From assembly GCF_028279465.1 (NCBI RefSeq), contig NZ_JANQNS010000018.1:1-64000 (forward strand): a stretch of 64,000 nucleotides of DNA. Reading direction: 5' to 3'. The stretch's first letter is position 1. Each line of letters begins with the position of its first letter. Position numbers and translations under genes: made by a program. The DNA is from Parasphingopyxis sp. GTDB lineage: Bacteria > Pseudomonadota > Alphaproteobacteria > Sphingomonadales > Sphingomonadaceae. The notes under the pieces were generated by a model. That model had not been told where the DNA came from. It saw only the letters and a program-made list of their open reading frames with translations, and searched no databases. Below are positions 1 through 9,197 of this stretch, in pieces.

Positions 1-1
1 A

Positions 2-1609
2 CACCGCATGATCGCCGAAGCCGTCGACTATGCCAACGCCATCGAAGACTATGAACTCAGCAGACAAATCATCAACGATAACTGCGAATGGATGCGGGCG
101 CTAAGATTCGGCGGCGTCGGTTATCTCAACGGTCTCCTCGCGAATATTCCCGAGGAGGAGATCGCCAAAGATCCACGCATGCTCTTCTCCAAGGGCTATG
201 CCTGTATGCTCGCAGGATACCAAAAAAAGGCGTTTCACTACCATAACCTGGCTGAAGCCATAATCGAGAGGGACGGAATCACTCCCGAACTCTTACGAGA
301 TAGATTGCATGTTGGAACGCTGATCATCGCCCGTGCCGAGATTGCCTCGGATAGAAGCGGCGGATGGTTGAAAGAGCGTCTCAATCAGGCCTCAACCTAC
401 GCAGAGGAACATCCCGAGGCCCGGGTTCTCTGTGCCGTGATCGGGAACACACTTGCGATGTATAGTTTGGCTTACGGCGATTTCGATATTGCTCGGGATC
501 AGATCGCTGCAGCTTATGCCGACTGCAAGGATATCGTAGGCGTTACGCCTGTCTATTCTCAGCTTGGTTTCGGTACGATCGCCCTGTGGACAAACCGTTG
601 GGATGAAGCGCGCCGCTATCTCCAACATGCAGCGAATACTGTGATTCAATTCGCTGGCGAGCAGAGCAATCTGAAATTCATTTGCGACAGTTTTCTGCAA
701 ACGATCAATTATTGGCAGAGCAAAACTGAAGATACTCCACCTGATGAGCTCGAACACGCCCTTCTAAACATGTTGGAAGGTGACGCATGGGCTGACATCT
801 ACTGCAGCGGTTTCGACGCGATTATCCATGACAAAATCTGCCGCAGTGAGTTCGACGAAGCAGAGCAGCTTATAGAGAAACTCAAAAAGTGTAATGAGAG
901 ACTGGGCAACGAACGCGTAGCGCAGTTCGCGCAATTTCTGCGGCTAAATTGCGCTGTTGCACGCAAAAACCTGGACGAAGCTAGGCCGATCTTCAAAAAA
1001 GTGTGCGGCTGGCTTGATACTGATGAAAAGACACTGGACAAATATGGTTGGTTCCACCGAACCACAGCCGCGTACGCACTTGCGCGCTATCTACTGGAAA
1101 CAGGCCGATATGAAGAAGCGCAACGTCAAGTCGCAGAGGGTTTGGAAGATGTCAATCAGATCGATGTCGTCCTCTTAAGCGTCAGAGGCAGGATTCTGAA
1201 AGCTTCGCTATTGGTGCGTATGCAGCGAGACGAAGAGGCAATCCAAACACTGGCAAGCGCAATCGAAGATGCAGCGCGGATCGGCTGTTCGAGACCATTT
1301 ACCCGCGATGTTACACCCGATCTCGTGCGGGAGGCCGCCAACCGGATTGTTAGCGGAAACCAAAGCGTAGTTGTGAAGGATTTTGCCCGGAAGCTCACGG
1401 CATCCTATTCTAAAGAGCTTTTCACGGTCCGTGAGAAAGAGGTCCTGCAGGGTTTGGCCGATGGGCAATCCAACAAAGAGATCGCGCGCGACCTCGATCT
1501 CACCGACAACACGGTCAAGTTTCACGTCCGGAATATCTACCGCAAGTTGGAGGTGACCAAGCGGGTCCAGGCAGTGGAGAAAGCCAAGGAATTGAGCCTG
1601 ATACCTTGA
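2..1609 (+). CDS. LuxR-type transcriptional regulator, C-terminal part (5' end outside window)
   Basis: The reading frame is open to the left edge, so the protein begins outside the window; 535 residues are visible. The last ~65 residues form a LuxR/GerE helix-turn-helix, with TVREKEVLQGLADGQSNKEI followed by a TDNTVKFHVRNIYRKL recognition segment. The preceding ~450 residues are helical and repeat-like (many A/E/R/Y-rich helices), as in the TPR-like arm of MalT/LAL regulators, which are usually ~900 residues with an N-terminal STAND ATPase. No ATPase motif is in the visible part. It is therefore probably the effector-sensing arm and DNA-binding domain of a MalT-like activator. Its codon use is less GC-biased than the cobalamin genes that follow. 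Target genes are unknown. Confidence 0.85.
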   Translation, partial: HRMIAEAVDYANAIEDYELSRQIINDNCEWMRALRFGGVGYLNGLLANIPEEEIAKDPRMLFSKGYACMLAGYQKKAFHYHNLAEAIIERDGITPELLRDRLHVGTLIIARAEIASDRSGGWLKERLNQASTYAEEHPEARVLCAVIGNTLAMYSLAYGDFDIARDQIAAAYADCKDIVGVTPVYSQLGFGTIALWTNRWDEARRYLQHAANTVIQFAGEQSNLKFICDSFLQTINYWQSKTEDTPPDELEHALLNMLEGDAWADIYCSGFDAIIHDKICRSEFDEAEQLIEKLKKCNERLGNERVAQFAQFLRLNCAVARKNLDEARPIFKKVCGWLDTDEKTLDKYGWFHRTTAAYALARYLLETGRYEEAQRQVAEGLEDVNQIDVVLLSVRGRILKASLLVRMQRDEEAIQTLASAIEDAARIGCSRPFTRDVTPDLVREAANRIVSGNQSVVVKDFARKLTASYSKELFTVREKEVLQGLADGQSNKEIARDLDLTDNTVKFHVRNIYRKLEVTKRVQAVEKAKELSLIP

Positions 1610-1714
1610 ACCAAAACCGATCATTATCGACGTTACCGTAGCATATGAGCACCAGCACAAACCAAGAAAACTGGGTGCTCAGCGGGCGGTCATGAGCTAT
1701 CAAGCAAGATGAGT

Positions 1715-1833
1715 TGGCGGAGAGAGTGGAATTCGCAATTGCAGATTAAAGCATTGACATAATAAGAATATTCCCACTGCAATCCACCAGATACCACCTT
1801 CAATGCCATGCCAAACTTTTTCCTAGTGATGAG
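1715..1833 (-). repeat. tRNA-Ser 3'-end repeat, copy 1 (attachment-site-like)
   Basis: On the minus strand this starts with an acceptor-arm sequence ending CTCTCCGCCA (G discriminator then CCA), the 3' end expected of a tRNA-Ser. No tRNA body follows. Going right on the plus strand, three blocks match copies at 22243 and 63350: the tRNA end, a CATTGACATA block 37 bases in (1752), and GATACCAC at 1790, then a T-rich stretch and TGATGAG near 1827. The left flank has no similarity to the other copies. The tRNA-like part is the most diverged of the three. A weak hairpin (1647-1653 with 1674-1680) lies just before it and lacks a T-run. Confidence 0.6.
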
Positions 1834-2176
1834 GCCGCTTTCGGCCAATCACAACGTGTCGGCTTCTGGTCGAAAGCGGACGCACTCGGCTGATAACAGA
1901 GGCCCGCGATGCATCTCCAGCGCTTCCTCACCTCCGCACGAGATTCACGATTGTTTTGTAGAGAGTTAGCAGCTCCATCGATTGCTCCGATAACGTTTGC
2001 CGTCGGGACGCGCGCAAGTTTTCGAGGTCGAACAGCAATTAGCGCTGGGCCTGATCGAAAACCATGCTTTCGATCCAGCCGACACAGACGATCCGTTCCC
2101 TTCTCAGTCACCATTTCCACGATCTGGATTCGCTCATAATGTTGCATAGCAAGCTAGGCGCTCTACGAACTAAGAT
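1834..2176. other. Intergenic stretch between repeat copy 1 and cobT
   Basis: No recognisable gene, RNA or riboswitch is seen here. A 115-codon minus-strand frame covers most of it, but it matches nothing I know, runs into the repeat, and its base use does not look coding. The cobT promoter must lie here; I see no clear ribosome binding site for cobT and no second cobalamin riboswitch. Confidence 0.5.
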
Positions 2177-3175
2177 ATGAGATCAAAGCAGCTCCAAGCA
2201 ATTCTGGACGCGAAGACAAAGCCGATCGGCGCGCTCGGACGGCTCGAAAACCTGGCTGTCCATGCTGCCTCCATTCTCGGCCGGACCGGCAAAGTGCCAT
2301 CGGCTTCCCTAACAATCTTCGCAGCGGATCACGGTATTGCCGAAGAGGGTGTTTCGGCCTTCCCCCAAGAAGTCACTGGGCAGATGGTGCTCAATTTCCT
2401 GGCCGGCGGGGCGGCAGCGAATGTGATGGCTGCAGAGCTTGGTGTGCCGGTAACGATTGTCGATTGCGGGGTGGCGCGTCCACCGCCAGCAGCAGATCGT
2501 CTGGTCGACATGCGTCTCGGGCCTGGCACGGCGAACAGCGCGCACAAGCCAGCAATGTCTGTCGAATGTGCGCACAAGGCAGTCCTGCAGGGTCGCGCCT
2601 ATGGTGCGGCAATCGAGAACGGCATCGCCTGCTTCGGCGAGATGGGCATCGCCAACAGTTCAGCTGCGACGCTGCTGGCGCACAAGCTGAGCGCGATACC
2701 CGTTGCCGATCTTGTCGGCCGCGGAACGGGAATCGACAATGAGCGTCTGGCACACAAACAAACAATACTTGAACGCGCCGCGGCACGAACCGGCCTGCTA
2801 ACGCCGATCGAGGCCTTGGCCGAGGTGGGCGGCTTCGAGATAGGAACGATGGCCGGCGCCATGATCGGCGCGGGTGGCGCGAGAAGAATCGTCTTGGTCG
2901 ACGGATTTATCGCAACTGCTGCGGCGGCGCTGGCACGAGCCATAGAACCCACTTGTGCCAGTGCGTTCATTTACGCACACCGTTCAGTAGAACATGGTCA
3001 TGGCGCTCTGCTCGACTGGCTTGGGGCAGAACCGCTACTGGATATGGATATGCGCCTCGGCGAAGGAACCGGAGCATTGCTCGCGGTTCCAATCGTGCGC
3101 GCTGCCTTGTCGCTCTTCGACATGGCGAGTTTCGCCGACGCCGGGGTGTCTACCAGCACCGCGGACGCTTCATGA
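2177..3175 (+). CDS. cobT: Nicotinate-nucleotide--dimethylbenzimidazole phosphoribosyltransferase
   Basis: This enzyme makes alpha-ribazole phosphate from nicotinate mononucleotide and 5,6-dimethylbenzimidazole, the lower ligand of cobalamin. At 332 residues it is close to the usual 340-350. Near the N-terminus is the family's TKPIGALGRLE segment (residues 14-24), then FAADHGIAEEGVSAFP. Near the C-terminus is RLGEGTGALLA, the segment that carries the family's catalytic glutamate. It is the first gene of cobT-cobS-cobC-cobO and its stop overlaps the cobS start by 4 bases. No bluB gene for making the base is present, so the base must come from elsewhere in the genome or from outside the cell. 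Confidence 0.95.
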   Translation: MRSKQLQAILDAKTKPIGALGRLENLAVHAASILGRTGKVPSASLTIFAADHGIAEEGVSAFPQEVTGQMVLNFLAGGAAANVMAAELGVPVTIVDCGVARPPPAADRLVDMRLGPGTANSAHKPAMSVECAHKAVLQGRAYGAAIENGIACFGEMGIANSSAATLLAHKLSAIPVADLVGRGTGIDNERLAHKQTILERAAARTGLLTPIEALAEVGGFEIGTMAGAMIGAGGARRIVLVDGFIATAAAALARAIEPTCASAFIYAHRSVEHGHGALLDWLGAEPLLDMDMRLGEGTGALLAVPIVRAALSLFDMASFADAGVSTSTADAS

Positions 3176-3924
3176 ACAGATCTTTCGCCCGTTTTTGCGC
3201 TGCATGGATATTTCTGACCCGTATCCCTTTGCCGCGTTTGGCGCTTGACGACGCCGATTTCGCTGAGGCGCCGCGCCATTATCCGCTAGTCGGTCTGATT
3301 ATCGGCGCGCTCGCTGCCGCGGCCTATGTCGTCGGGAACTGGCTGGCCGGACAAACCGTCGCCGCCTTTGCCGCGCTGGCGGCAACGCTTCTCGCAACCG
3401 GCGCTTTCCACGAAGATGGGCTTGCCGATCTGTTCGACGGCCTTGGCGCATCGAGCCGCGAGCATATGCTCGAAATAATGCGCGACAGCCGGCTGGGGAC
3501 GTTCGGCACCTCCGCCCTGTTCGTCGTGCTTGGCTTAAAGGTTGCGGCACTGGCTTCCATGCCTTTCTTGCTTGCGATCGCGGTATTGCCGCTCGCCCAT
3601 GGTCTCTCTCGCTTGTCGGCCGTCGTCGCGATTGCCACCAGTCGCTATGTGCGAGAGGAAGGGGCGGCAAAACCTGTCGCGTGGGGCATTTCGCGCGGCG
3701 CGCTAGCGGTGGCAATGGTAACGGGCATCATTGCGTTCGTTGCTTTCGCCTTGGCGATGTCGGGCGGTCTCGCTCTTGTCGCCTTGGCTGGACTGATACT
3801 GGGGCATGTTGCTACGCGCCTATTGTTCGAGAGGAAGCTCGGCGGCTACACCGGCGACTGCCTCGGCGCGGTCCAGCAGCTTTCGGAGCTCGGCATCTAT
3901 CTCGCGATCATCGCGTGGCTCTGA
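3172..3924 (+). CDS. cobS: Adenosylcobinamide-GDP ribazoletransferase (cobalamin synthase)
   Basis: CobS joins alpha-ribazole (phosphate) to adenosylcobinamide-GDP, the last assembly step, in the inner membrane. The product is a 250-residue hydrophobic protein. The start used is ATG 3172, which overlaps the cobT stop, and the protein then reads MNRSFARFCAAWIFLTRIPL, typical of the family; the longer upstream frame has no such sequence. The conserved acidic FHEDGLADLFDGLGA segment is near residue 80. Several membrane segments follow. The 3' end overlaps the following phosphatase by 10 bases, indicating translational coupling. Confidence 0.94.
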   Translation: MNRSFARFCAAWIFLTRIPLPRLALDDADFAEAPRHYPLVGLIIGALAAAAYVVGNWLAGQTVAAFAALAATLLATGAFHEDGLADLFDGLGASSREHMLEIMRDSRLGTFGTSALFVVLGLKVAALASMPFLLAIAVLPLAHGLSRLSAVVAIATSRYVREEGAAKPVAWGISRGALAVAMVTGIIAFVAFALAMSGGLALVALAGLILGHVATRLLFERKLGGYTGDCLGAVQQLSELGIYLAIIAWL

Positions 3925-4448
3925 TCCTGCTCCGTCACAACGCGCCTGAAGTCGAGCCCGGGATCTGCTATGGCCGATCGGACATTGCCGCGCGCAGTGT
4001 CGATGATGCCAGGCTGGCAAAGCTAATTGCCTCGCTGCCCCGTCCTATCAGCGATATCCATACGAGTCCGCTTGCGCGCTGTGCGACCCTCGCCGACCAA
4101 ATCGGCATGGTGCTGGGTCTCGACGTTCGGCGTGAGCCACGCCTTCTCGAACTCGATTTCGGTAAATGGGAAATGCGAGCTTGGGATCAAATTCCACGTC
4201 ATGAGATCGACCTTTGGGCGGCAGACGTCCGAGGAGCTCGGCCGCATGACGGCGAGACGGTTCGGGAGATGACACATCGCGTGCGGGCATATCTCGAAGA
4301 CTATGCTAACGCGAAAGGGAATATTCTCTGCGTTACTCATCTTGGCGTGGTCCGGTGCGCCAATGCAGCTCTCGGGCAAACGAATGCATTTGAGCTAATG
4401 CTGGGCTATGGCGAATTTCTAGCTATCGAACCGAAAGTAGGAAGATGA
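3915..4448 (+). CDS. cobC: Histidine phosphatase family protein, probable alpha-ribazole phosphatase
   Basis: This is a 177-residue histidine (phosphoglycerate mutase-like) phosphatase. The GTG start at 3915 is chosen because the catalytic segment ALILLRHNAPE follows at once; it overlaps the cobS end. The catalytic histidine is kept (RHN in place of the usual RHG), and TSPLARC, the LLELDFGKWE segment and the second histidine in CVTHLGVVR are present. In this operon its job is most likely removal of the 5'-phosphate from alpha-ribazole phosphate or from adenosylcobalamin phosphate. Substrate choice within the family cannot be proved from sequence, but the context is strong. Confidence 0.85.
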   Translation: MALILLRHNAPEVEPGICYGRSDIAARSVDDARLAKLIASLPRPISDIHTSPLARCATLADQIGMVLGLDVRREPRLLELDFGKWEMRAWDQIPRHEIDLWAADVRGARPHDGETVREMTHRVRAYLEDYANAKGNILCVTHLGVVRCANAALGQTNAFELMLGYGEFLAIEPKVGR

Positions 4449-5050
4449 GTAGCTCAACCCCAGACACACACAAGGCCAAAATGCGCAAGCTACAACAGGC
4501 TCAGGCGGAGCGCAGGCGCGAGCTTCGTGATCCCGAGCGCGGACTGGTGCTGGTCCATACCGGGAACGGCAAAGGAAAATCGAGTTCTGCCTTCGGTGTC
4601 ATCGCTCGGGCACTCGGCTGGGGAAAAAAGGTCGCCGTGGTTCAGTTCATCAAGGGCAAGTGGAAAACCGGGGAGAAGCAATTCTTCACCCGTTTCCCCG
4701 ATCTTATCGACTGGCATGTCATGGGTGACGGGTTCACATGGGACACACAAGACCGAAAACGGGACATAGAAGCGGCTGAAAAAGCATTGGGCAAGGCGCA
4801 GGAATTGATTGCCAGCGGTGAATATGCGCTCATCGTGCTCGATGAAGTCCACATAGCGATGCGCTACGATTATCTCGACACATCGGCGGTGATCGACGCC
4901 CTGGAGCAGCGTGGGCCGACACACGTCATCCTGACCGGACGCGATGCGAAACTGGAACTGATCGAATATGCAGATACCGTCACCGAGATGACCGAAAACA
5001 AGCATGCTTTCCATGCCGGAATTCGTGCCCAGCAAGGCATCGACTTCTGA
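4445..5050 (+). CDS. cobO: Cob(I)yrinic acid a,c-diamide adenosyltransferase
   Basis: The protein transfers the adenosyl group of ATP to cobalt in corrinoids (CobO/CobA/BtuR family). It is 201 residues, the usual size. The N-terminal P-loop VHTGNGKGKSSSAFG and the LIVLDEVHIAMRYDYL segment identify it. The start ATG 4445 overlaps the cobC stop by 4 bases and follows an AGGAAG ribosome site. It closes the first cobalamin operon, and the riboswitch of the second operon begins about 45 bases after its stop. Confidence 0.95.
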   Translation: MSSSTPDTHKAKMRKLQQAQAERRRELRDPERGLVLVHTGNGKGKSSSAFGVIARALGWGKKVAVVQFIKGKWKTGEKQFFTRFPDLIDWHVMGDGFTWDTQDRKRDIEAAEKALGKAQELIASGEYALIVLDEVHIAMRYDYLDTSAVIDALEQRGPTHVILTGRDAKLELIEYADTVTEMTENKHAFHAGIRAQQGIDF

Positions 5051-5095
5051 ACCAAGAATATTGACAAGCCAGTCCGCTGAAAGCATGAGCGCTGG

Positions 5096-5283
5096 CAGAC
5101 GGTGCTGCAGGTGCGAACGCGCTTGGAGCTAAGAGGGAAGCCGGTGCGAAACCGGCGCTGTGCCCGCAACTGTGAGCCAGGAGCCTCGAACCAATCATAG
5201 TCACTGGCAAAGGTCCCGTTCGGACCAAGCCGGGAAGACGGTTCGCAGGCGATGATCGGCAAGCCAGGAAACCTGCCGTCGCG
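5096..5283 (+). ncRNA. Cobalamin (AdoCbl) riboswitch
   Basis: The sequence has the order of elements of a cobalamin riboswitch: an opening GGTGC, AAGAGGGAAGCCGGTGCGAA with its pairing ACCGGCGCTGTGCCCGCAAC, a GTCACTGG-like segment, CCGGGAAGACGG, and a B12-box-like GCCAGGAAACCTGCC at 5264-5278. It lies about 175 bases before btuB. The btuB start has no clear ribosome site, which fits control by base-pairing in the leader. It should repress btuB-btuFCD-cobQ-cbiB-cobD when cobalamin is plentiful. No copy is visible before cobT. Confidence 0.93.
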
Positions 5284-5458
5284 TCGTTCGTCCGAGGCCG
5301 GGTCCAGCCAGCGGGACAGGAAACACGCTTTTCCGAAGTAACGACAGCAACAAGGGCCGGTTGCCGGCGCTCGCCGTTTCGTGCGGTGGAGCGGGGCCCG
5401 AACTGTCATGCCTTGCGGAACCCGGGACCTCCGCCAGGCTGCACTTTGGATATATATT

Positions 5459-7393
5459 ATGAAGTCTGTACCTATTCTTCTTGCCGCAGTGTCATTTTCC
5501 GCACTGTCGGCAACTTCCGCCTATGCGCAGTCAGCCGATCTCCGGGCAGATCAGGAAAACCGTTCGGAGATTATCGTGGTCACGGCCAACCGCACGGCGC
5601 GCGCCATTTCGCAGGTCGGCGAGTCCGTAACGGTCGTCGACGAAGAAGAAATCGTCAATCGCCAGCCGAGCGACGCGATCGATATCCTGCGGACGATTCC
5701 GGGGGTCACCTTCAACCGGAATGGCGGGATCGGAACGAATGCCGGTGTTTCGATTCGCGGTGCGGAGAGCGACCAGACCGTGGTCCTGATCGACGGAATA
5801 AAACTCAATGACCCCGCCTCGCCCGGGGGCGGCTTTAATTTCGGACCTTTGCTCACCGGCAACATCGCCCGGGTCGAGGTCGTTCGCGGCTCGCAATCCG
5901 TCCTGTATGGCAGCCAGGCGATCGGCGGCGTGGTCAACCTGATCACCCGTGAGCCGACCGAGGAGCTTGGCGTCTTCGCCCGCGCGGAATATGGCGGGCG
6001 CGATACCGCACAGTTTGTCGGCAACGTGTCGGGGCGCCTTGGGCCCGTCGGAGCCAGCATTGGCACGACCTATCTGCGGACGGACGGCATATCCGCGTTC
6101 AGCGAGGCGCGCGGCGGCACCGAGCGGGACGGTTTCGAAAGCCTGGGCTTCAACGGCACGCTCGACATCGCCATTACCGACAATGTTTCGCTCGACCTGC
6201 GCGGCTTCTATGCCGATAGCGAAACAGATATTGACGGTTTTCCGCCACCTTTATTCGCCTTCGCCGACACGCCAGAGGTTTCTTACCGCGAGGATTTCGT
6301 GGGATATGTCGGGATCAATGCCTCTTTCCTGGACGGTCGCTTTCGTAACCGCCTCGGCTTTGCCTACACAAATATCGACCGGCGCAACGTCGATTTTACC
6401 GGCGGGACGGAAACGGAGACCTTCGATGCCAATGGCGAGAATCGCCGTTTCGAATATCAGGGCGTGTTTGATGCCGCAGAATTCGCCGAGCTTGTTTTCG
6501 GTGCGGAACGCGAAGAGTCGGAATATCGCAGCTCAAGCTTCGGCGCGCCCGCAACTGGCGATGATGTATGGATCAATTCCGTATATAGCCAGCTCAACCT
6601 GACCCCCTTAGACGGCCTCTCTTTGACCGGCGGTATTCGATACGACGATCACGAAACCTATGGTGGGGAGACAACCTTCGCAGCGAGCGGAGCCTATTCG
6701 CCAAACGGTGGCGATACCGTGCTGCGGGCGAGTTTCGGCGAGGGTTTCAAGGCACCCGCATTGTTTCAGCTGTTCAGCGATTTTGGCAACACCGCGCTTC
6801 TGCCAGAAGAGTCCGAAAGCTGGGATGTTGGTGTCACGCACAGCTTTCTCGATGGCCGAGCACAGGTTGGCGTGACCTATTTCGAGCGTGATTCCGAGAA
6901 CTTAATTGCTTTCGTATCCTGTTTCCAGAATCCCCTTCCGCCCTGCCAAGTCGCCAATCCGCCTTTTGGAACGTACGACAACATCGCGCTGGCGAGCGCA
7001 GACGGCTGGGAATTCGGCTTGGCCTTGAGACCGGTGGACGGATTCGACGTTGCGCTCAACTACACGATTATCGACGCTTTTGACGAGACAACCGGCAATC
7101 GGCTTGCGCGGCGCGCCAAGAACACGGTGAGTCTTGTCGCGGACTACAGGATGACGAACGGGCTTGGCTTGGGGATGACGATCCTGATGGTTGGTGACAG
7201 CTTTGACAACGCTTCGAACACTCGTGCACTAGATGGCTATGTTGTTGCCGATGTAAGAGCGAGCTACGGTATCACCGAAAGTATCGAAATCTTTGGACGC
7301 ATAGAGAATCTGTTCGATGCGGAATATGAAACGATCTTTCGTTATGGACAGCCCGGACGCGCTGTGTTCGGGGGTCTGCGGTTCCGGATGTGA
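5459..7393 (+). CDS. btuB: TonB-dependent vitamin B12 outer-membrane receptor
   Basis: This is the outer-membrane gate for cobalamin. It has 644 residues from ATG 5459, where a signal peptide begins (MKSVPILLAAVSFSALSATS, ending AYAQ). An in-frame GTG at 5381 would add 26 residues without signal character and was not used. The TonB box region IIVVTANR, the plug (PGVTFNRNGG, VVLIDGIKLNDP, VEVVRGSQSVLYGSQAIGGV) and a beta-barrel ending in GLRFRM follow. The size fits BtuB (~600). The riboswitch in front and the btuFCD genes behind, with a 4-base GTGA overlap, settle the substrate class. Confidence 0.93.
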   Translation: MKSVPILLAAVSFSALSATSAYAQSADLRADQENRSEIIVVTANRTARAISQVGESVTVVDEEEIVNRQPSDAIDILRTIPGVTFNRNGGIGTNAGVSIRGAESDQTVVLIDGIKLNDPASPGGGFNFGPLLTGNIARVEVVRGSQSVLYGSQAIGGVVNLITREPTEELGVFARAEYGGRDTAQFVGNVSGRLGPVGASIGTTYLRTDGISAFSEARGGTERDGFESLGFNGTLDIAITDNVSLDLRGFYADSETDIDGFPPPLFAFADTPEVSYREDFVGYVGINASFLDGRFRNRLGFAYTNIDRRNVDFTGGTETETFDANGENRRFEYQGVFDAAEFAELVFGAEREESEYRSSSFGAPATGDDVWINSVYSQLNLTPLDGLSLTGGIRYDDHETYGGETTFAASGAYSPNGGDTVLRASFGEGFKAPALFQLFSDFGNTALLPEESESWDVGVTHSFLDGRAQVGVTYFERDSENLIAFVSCFQNPLPPCQVANPPFGTYDNIALASADGWEFGLALRPVDGFDVALNYTIIDAFDETTGNRLARRAKNTVSLVADYRMTNGLGLGMTILMVGDSFDNASNTRALDGYVVADVRASYGITESIEIFGRIENLFDAEYETIFRYGQPGRAVFGGLRFRM

Positions 7394-8220
7394 AACCTTG
7401 GGGCGCAATTGCCGTGGCGCTCGCCGCGCTCCTGCTCCACGCCTGTACTGAGGCGCGGCAGCCCGAGCGCGGCGATGCGCAGCGGATCGTAAGTCTCGAT
7501 TATTGCGCCGACCAATATGTCCTTCGCTTCGCCGATCGCGAGGATATATTGGCCCTTTCTCCAGATGCAGCAAAACGCTTTTCTTATATGCGGGAAGCGG
7601 CGACCGGCCTTCCGACAGTTCGCCCGCGCACCGCAGACGTTCTGGCATTGCAGCCCGATCTCGTCGTGCGATCCTATGGTGGCGGACCGGGCGTGACGGA
7701 TTTCATGGAACGCTCGGGGGTACGGGTAGTTCAGATCGGTTTCCCGCAAACAATCGGTGAAGTAAGGGAAGAGGTGCTTCGCGTCGGCGCGGAGCTTGGA
7801 TCTGCGGACACCGCACAGCGCGTCGCAACCGAGATGGACCGCCGGCTCGCGGCGATTTCGGAGCGGCGCGGCACGCCAGCTGCAACGCTCTATATGACAT
7901 CAGCGGGCGTGACGACGGGCGAAGGCACGTTGGTACATGAGTTATTGCTGGCTGCTGGCGTTACAAATTTCCAGGATCGACCGGGCTGGAATCCGATCCC
8001 TCTCGAGCGGCTCGCCTATGATCGTCCGGCCCTCATCGCACTGGCCTTTTTTGGTGCCACCAATCATGTCGATAGTTGGAGCGCGGCGCAGCATCCTGTC
8101 GCCCAGGCGCAGATTGAACAATTGCCTGTCGTGCCAATCGAAGGGGCATGGACATCGTGCGGCGGCTGGTTCCTCATCGATGCGGTCGAAGCGCTCGCCC
8201 AGTGGGAATCCGCACAGTGA
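7390..8220 (+). CDS. btuF: Cobalamin ABC transporter, periplasmic binding protein
   Basis: The 276-residue protein carries vitamin B12 from BtuB to the BtuCD permease. It starts at GTG 7390, overlapping the btuB stop. The N-terminus is hydrophobic and ends in LLLHAC, so it may be a lipoprotein, though the lipobox is not ideal. RIVSLDYCADQYVLRFAD and the two-lobe pattern of class III binding proteins (PF01497 type) are visible. The order btuB-F-C-D and 4-base overlaps indicate one transcript. Confidence 0.9.
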   Translation: MKPWGAIAVALAALLLHACTEARQPERGDAQRIVSLDYCADQYVLRFADREDILALSPDAAKRFSYMREAATGLPTVRPRTADVLALQPDLVVRSYGGGPGVTDFMERSGVRVVQIGFPQTIGEVREEVLRVGAELGSADTAQRVATEMDRRLAAISERRGTPAATLYMTSAGVTTGEGTLVHELLLAAGVTNFQDRPGWNPIPLERLAYDRPALIALAFFGATNHVDSWSAAQHPVAQAQIEQLPVVPIEGAWTSCGGWFLIDAVEALAQWESAQ

Positions 8221-9197
8221 CACTTCGGATCAACGCTCTCATCGGCGCTGCACTGCTGGCCGCCATTTTACTTGCTTTGCTGATCGGCTCCGTTTCTCTG
8301 CCGCTGGATAGAGTGATTGCTGCGCTCGCGGGACAAGCCGTACCAGGAGACATGCTTGTCGTCTGGCAAATCCGGCTCCCGCGCGCGCTGGCGGCTGCTC
8401 TGGTTGGTGCGGCATTGGGCATGAGCGGCGCCGCATTACAGGGCCTTTTGCGCAACCCGCTCGCTGAACCCGGCATTCTCGGTGTGTCCGCTACGGCAGC
8501 GCTGTTCGCCACATTCACGATCTATTTTGGTATTGCGACCGCAGGGCCGCTCGTCCTTCCGTTAGCGGCGGTCGGCGGCGCGCTGATCGCGACGCTGCTG
8601 GTCGCTGCCGCTGCTCTGCGAACACGTTCGGTGGTCACGCTGATCCTGATCGGCGTCGGTCTATCGAGCTTTTCGGTGGCGGTCATGGCGCTTCTGATGA
8701 ACCTCGCGCCCAATCCCTTCAGCCTCGCCGATATGGTCAACTGGATGCTCGGGACGGTCGCCAATCGCAGTTTCGAAAACCTCGCCTTCGCTGCGCCGTT
8801 TCTTGTCGCGGGCGTCGCGATCCTGCTCGCGGCGGGACGCGGCCTCGCTGCGCTGTCTCTCGGTGATGAGGCAGCCGAAGGATTGGGTCTCAATTTGAAG
8901 AAGCAGCGTCTTGCGATCATCCTCGGTGCGGGCCTTGCAACCGGTGCCGCTGTCGCGATAGCTGGCTCGATCGGTTTTGTCGGCATCGTAGCGCCGCATA
9001 TCGTTCGACCTTTTCTGCGTTACGATCCGGCGCGACTGCTGGTTCCCTCAGCGCTGCTTGGCGCGTTCATACTCGTCGTTGCCGATATCGGCGTTCGGCT
9101 CCTTCCGACCGATTCTGAATTGAAGCTCGGGGTCGTCGCCTCGCTAATCGGCGCCCCGATTTTCGTCTGGATCGCGGCAAGGAGGAGGTTGGCGTGA
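8217..9197 (+). CDS. btuC: Cobalamin ABC transporter permease
   Basis: A FecCD/BtuC-type permease of 326 residues with about ten membrane segments. The GTG start at 8217 overlaps the btuF stop; 23 codons of open frame further upstream lie inside btuF and are not expected to be used. Family segments are visible: LPRALAAALVGAALGMSGAA, GLLRNPLAEPGILGVS, and near the C-terminus IAGSIGFVGIVAPHIVR. It forms the membrane channel of the B12 importer together with btuD. Confidence 0.92.
   Translation: MTLRINALIGAALLAAILLALLIGSVSLPLDRVIAALAGQAVPGDMLVVWQIRLPRALAAALVGAALGMSGAALQGLLRNPLAEPGILGVSATAALFATFTIYFGIATAGPLVLPLAAVGGALIATLLVAAAALRTRSVVTLILIGVGLSSFSVAVMALLMNLAPNPFSLADMVNWMLGTVANRSFENLAFAAPFLVAGVAILLAAGRGLAALSLGDEAAEGLGLNLKKQRLAIILGAGLATGAAVAIAGSIGFVGIVAPHIVRPFLRYDPARLLVPSALLGAFILVVADIGVRLLPTDSELKLGVVASLIGAPIFVWIAARRRLA

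Noticed and set aside
1647-1680. Hairpin as terminator of the LuxR-type gene
   Set aside because: 7-bp stem with a 20-base loop and no T-run.
1800-2147. 115-codon minus-strand frame before cobT
   Set aside because: No family, poor start, and it runs into the repeat; most likely chance.
8148-8216. Upstream ATG start for btuC
   Set aside because: The added 23 residues lie inside btuF and have no membrane or family character; GTG 8217 with the GTGA overlap matches the rest of the operon.
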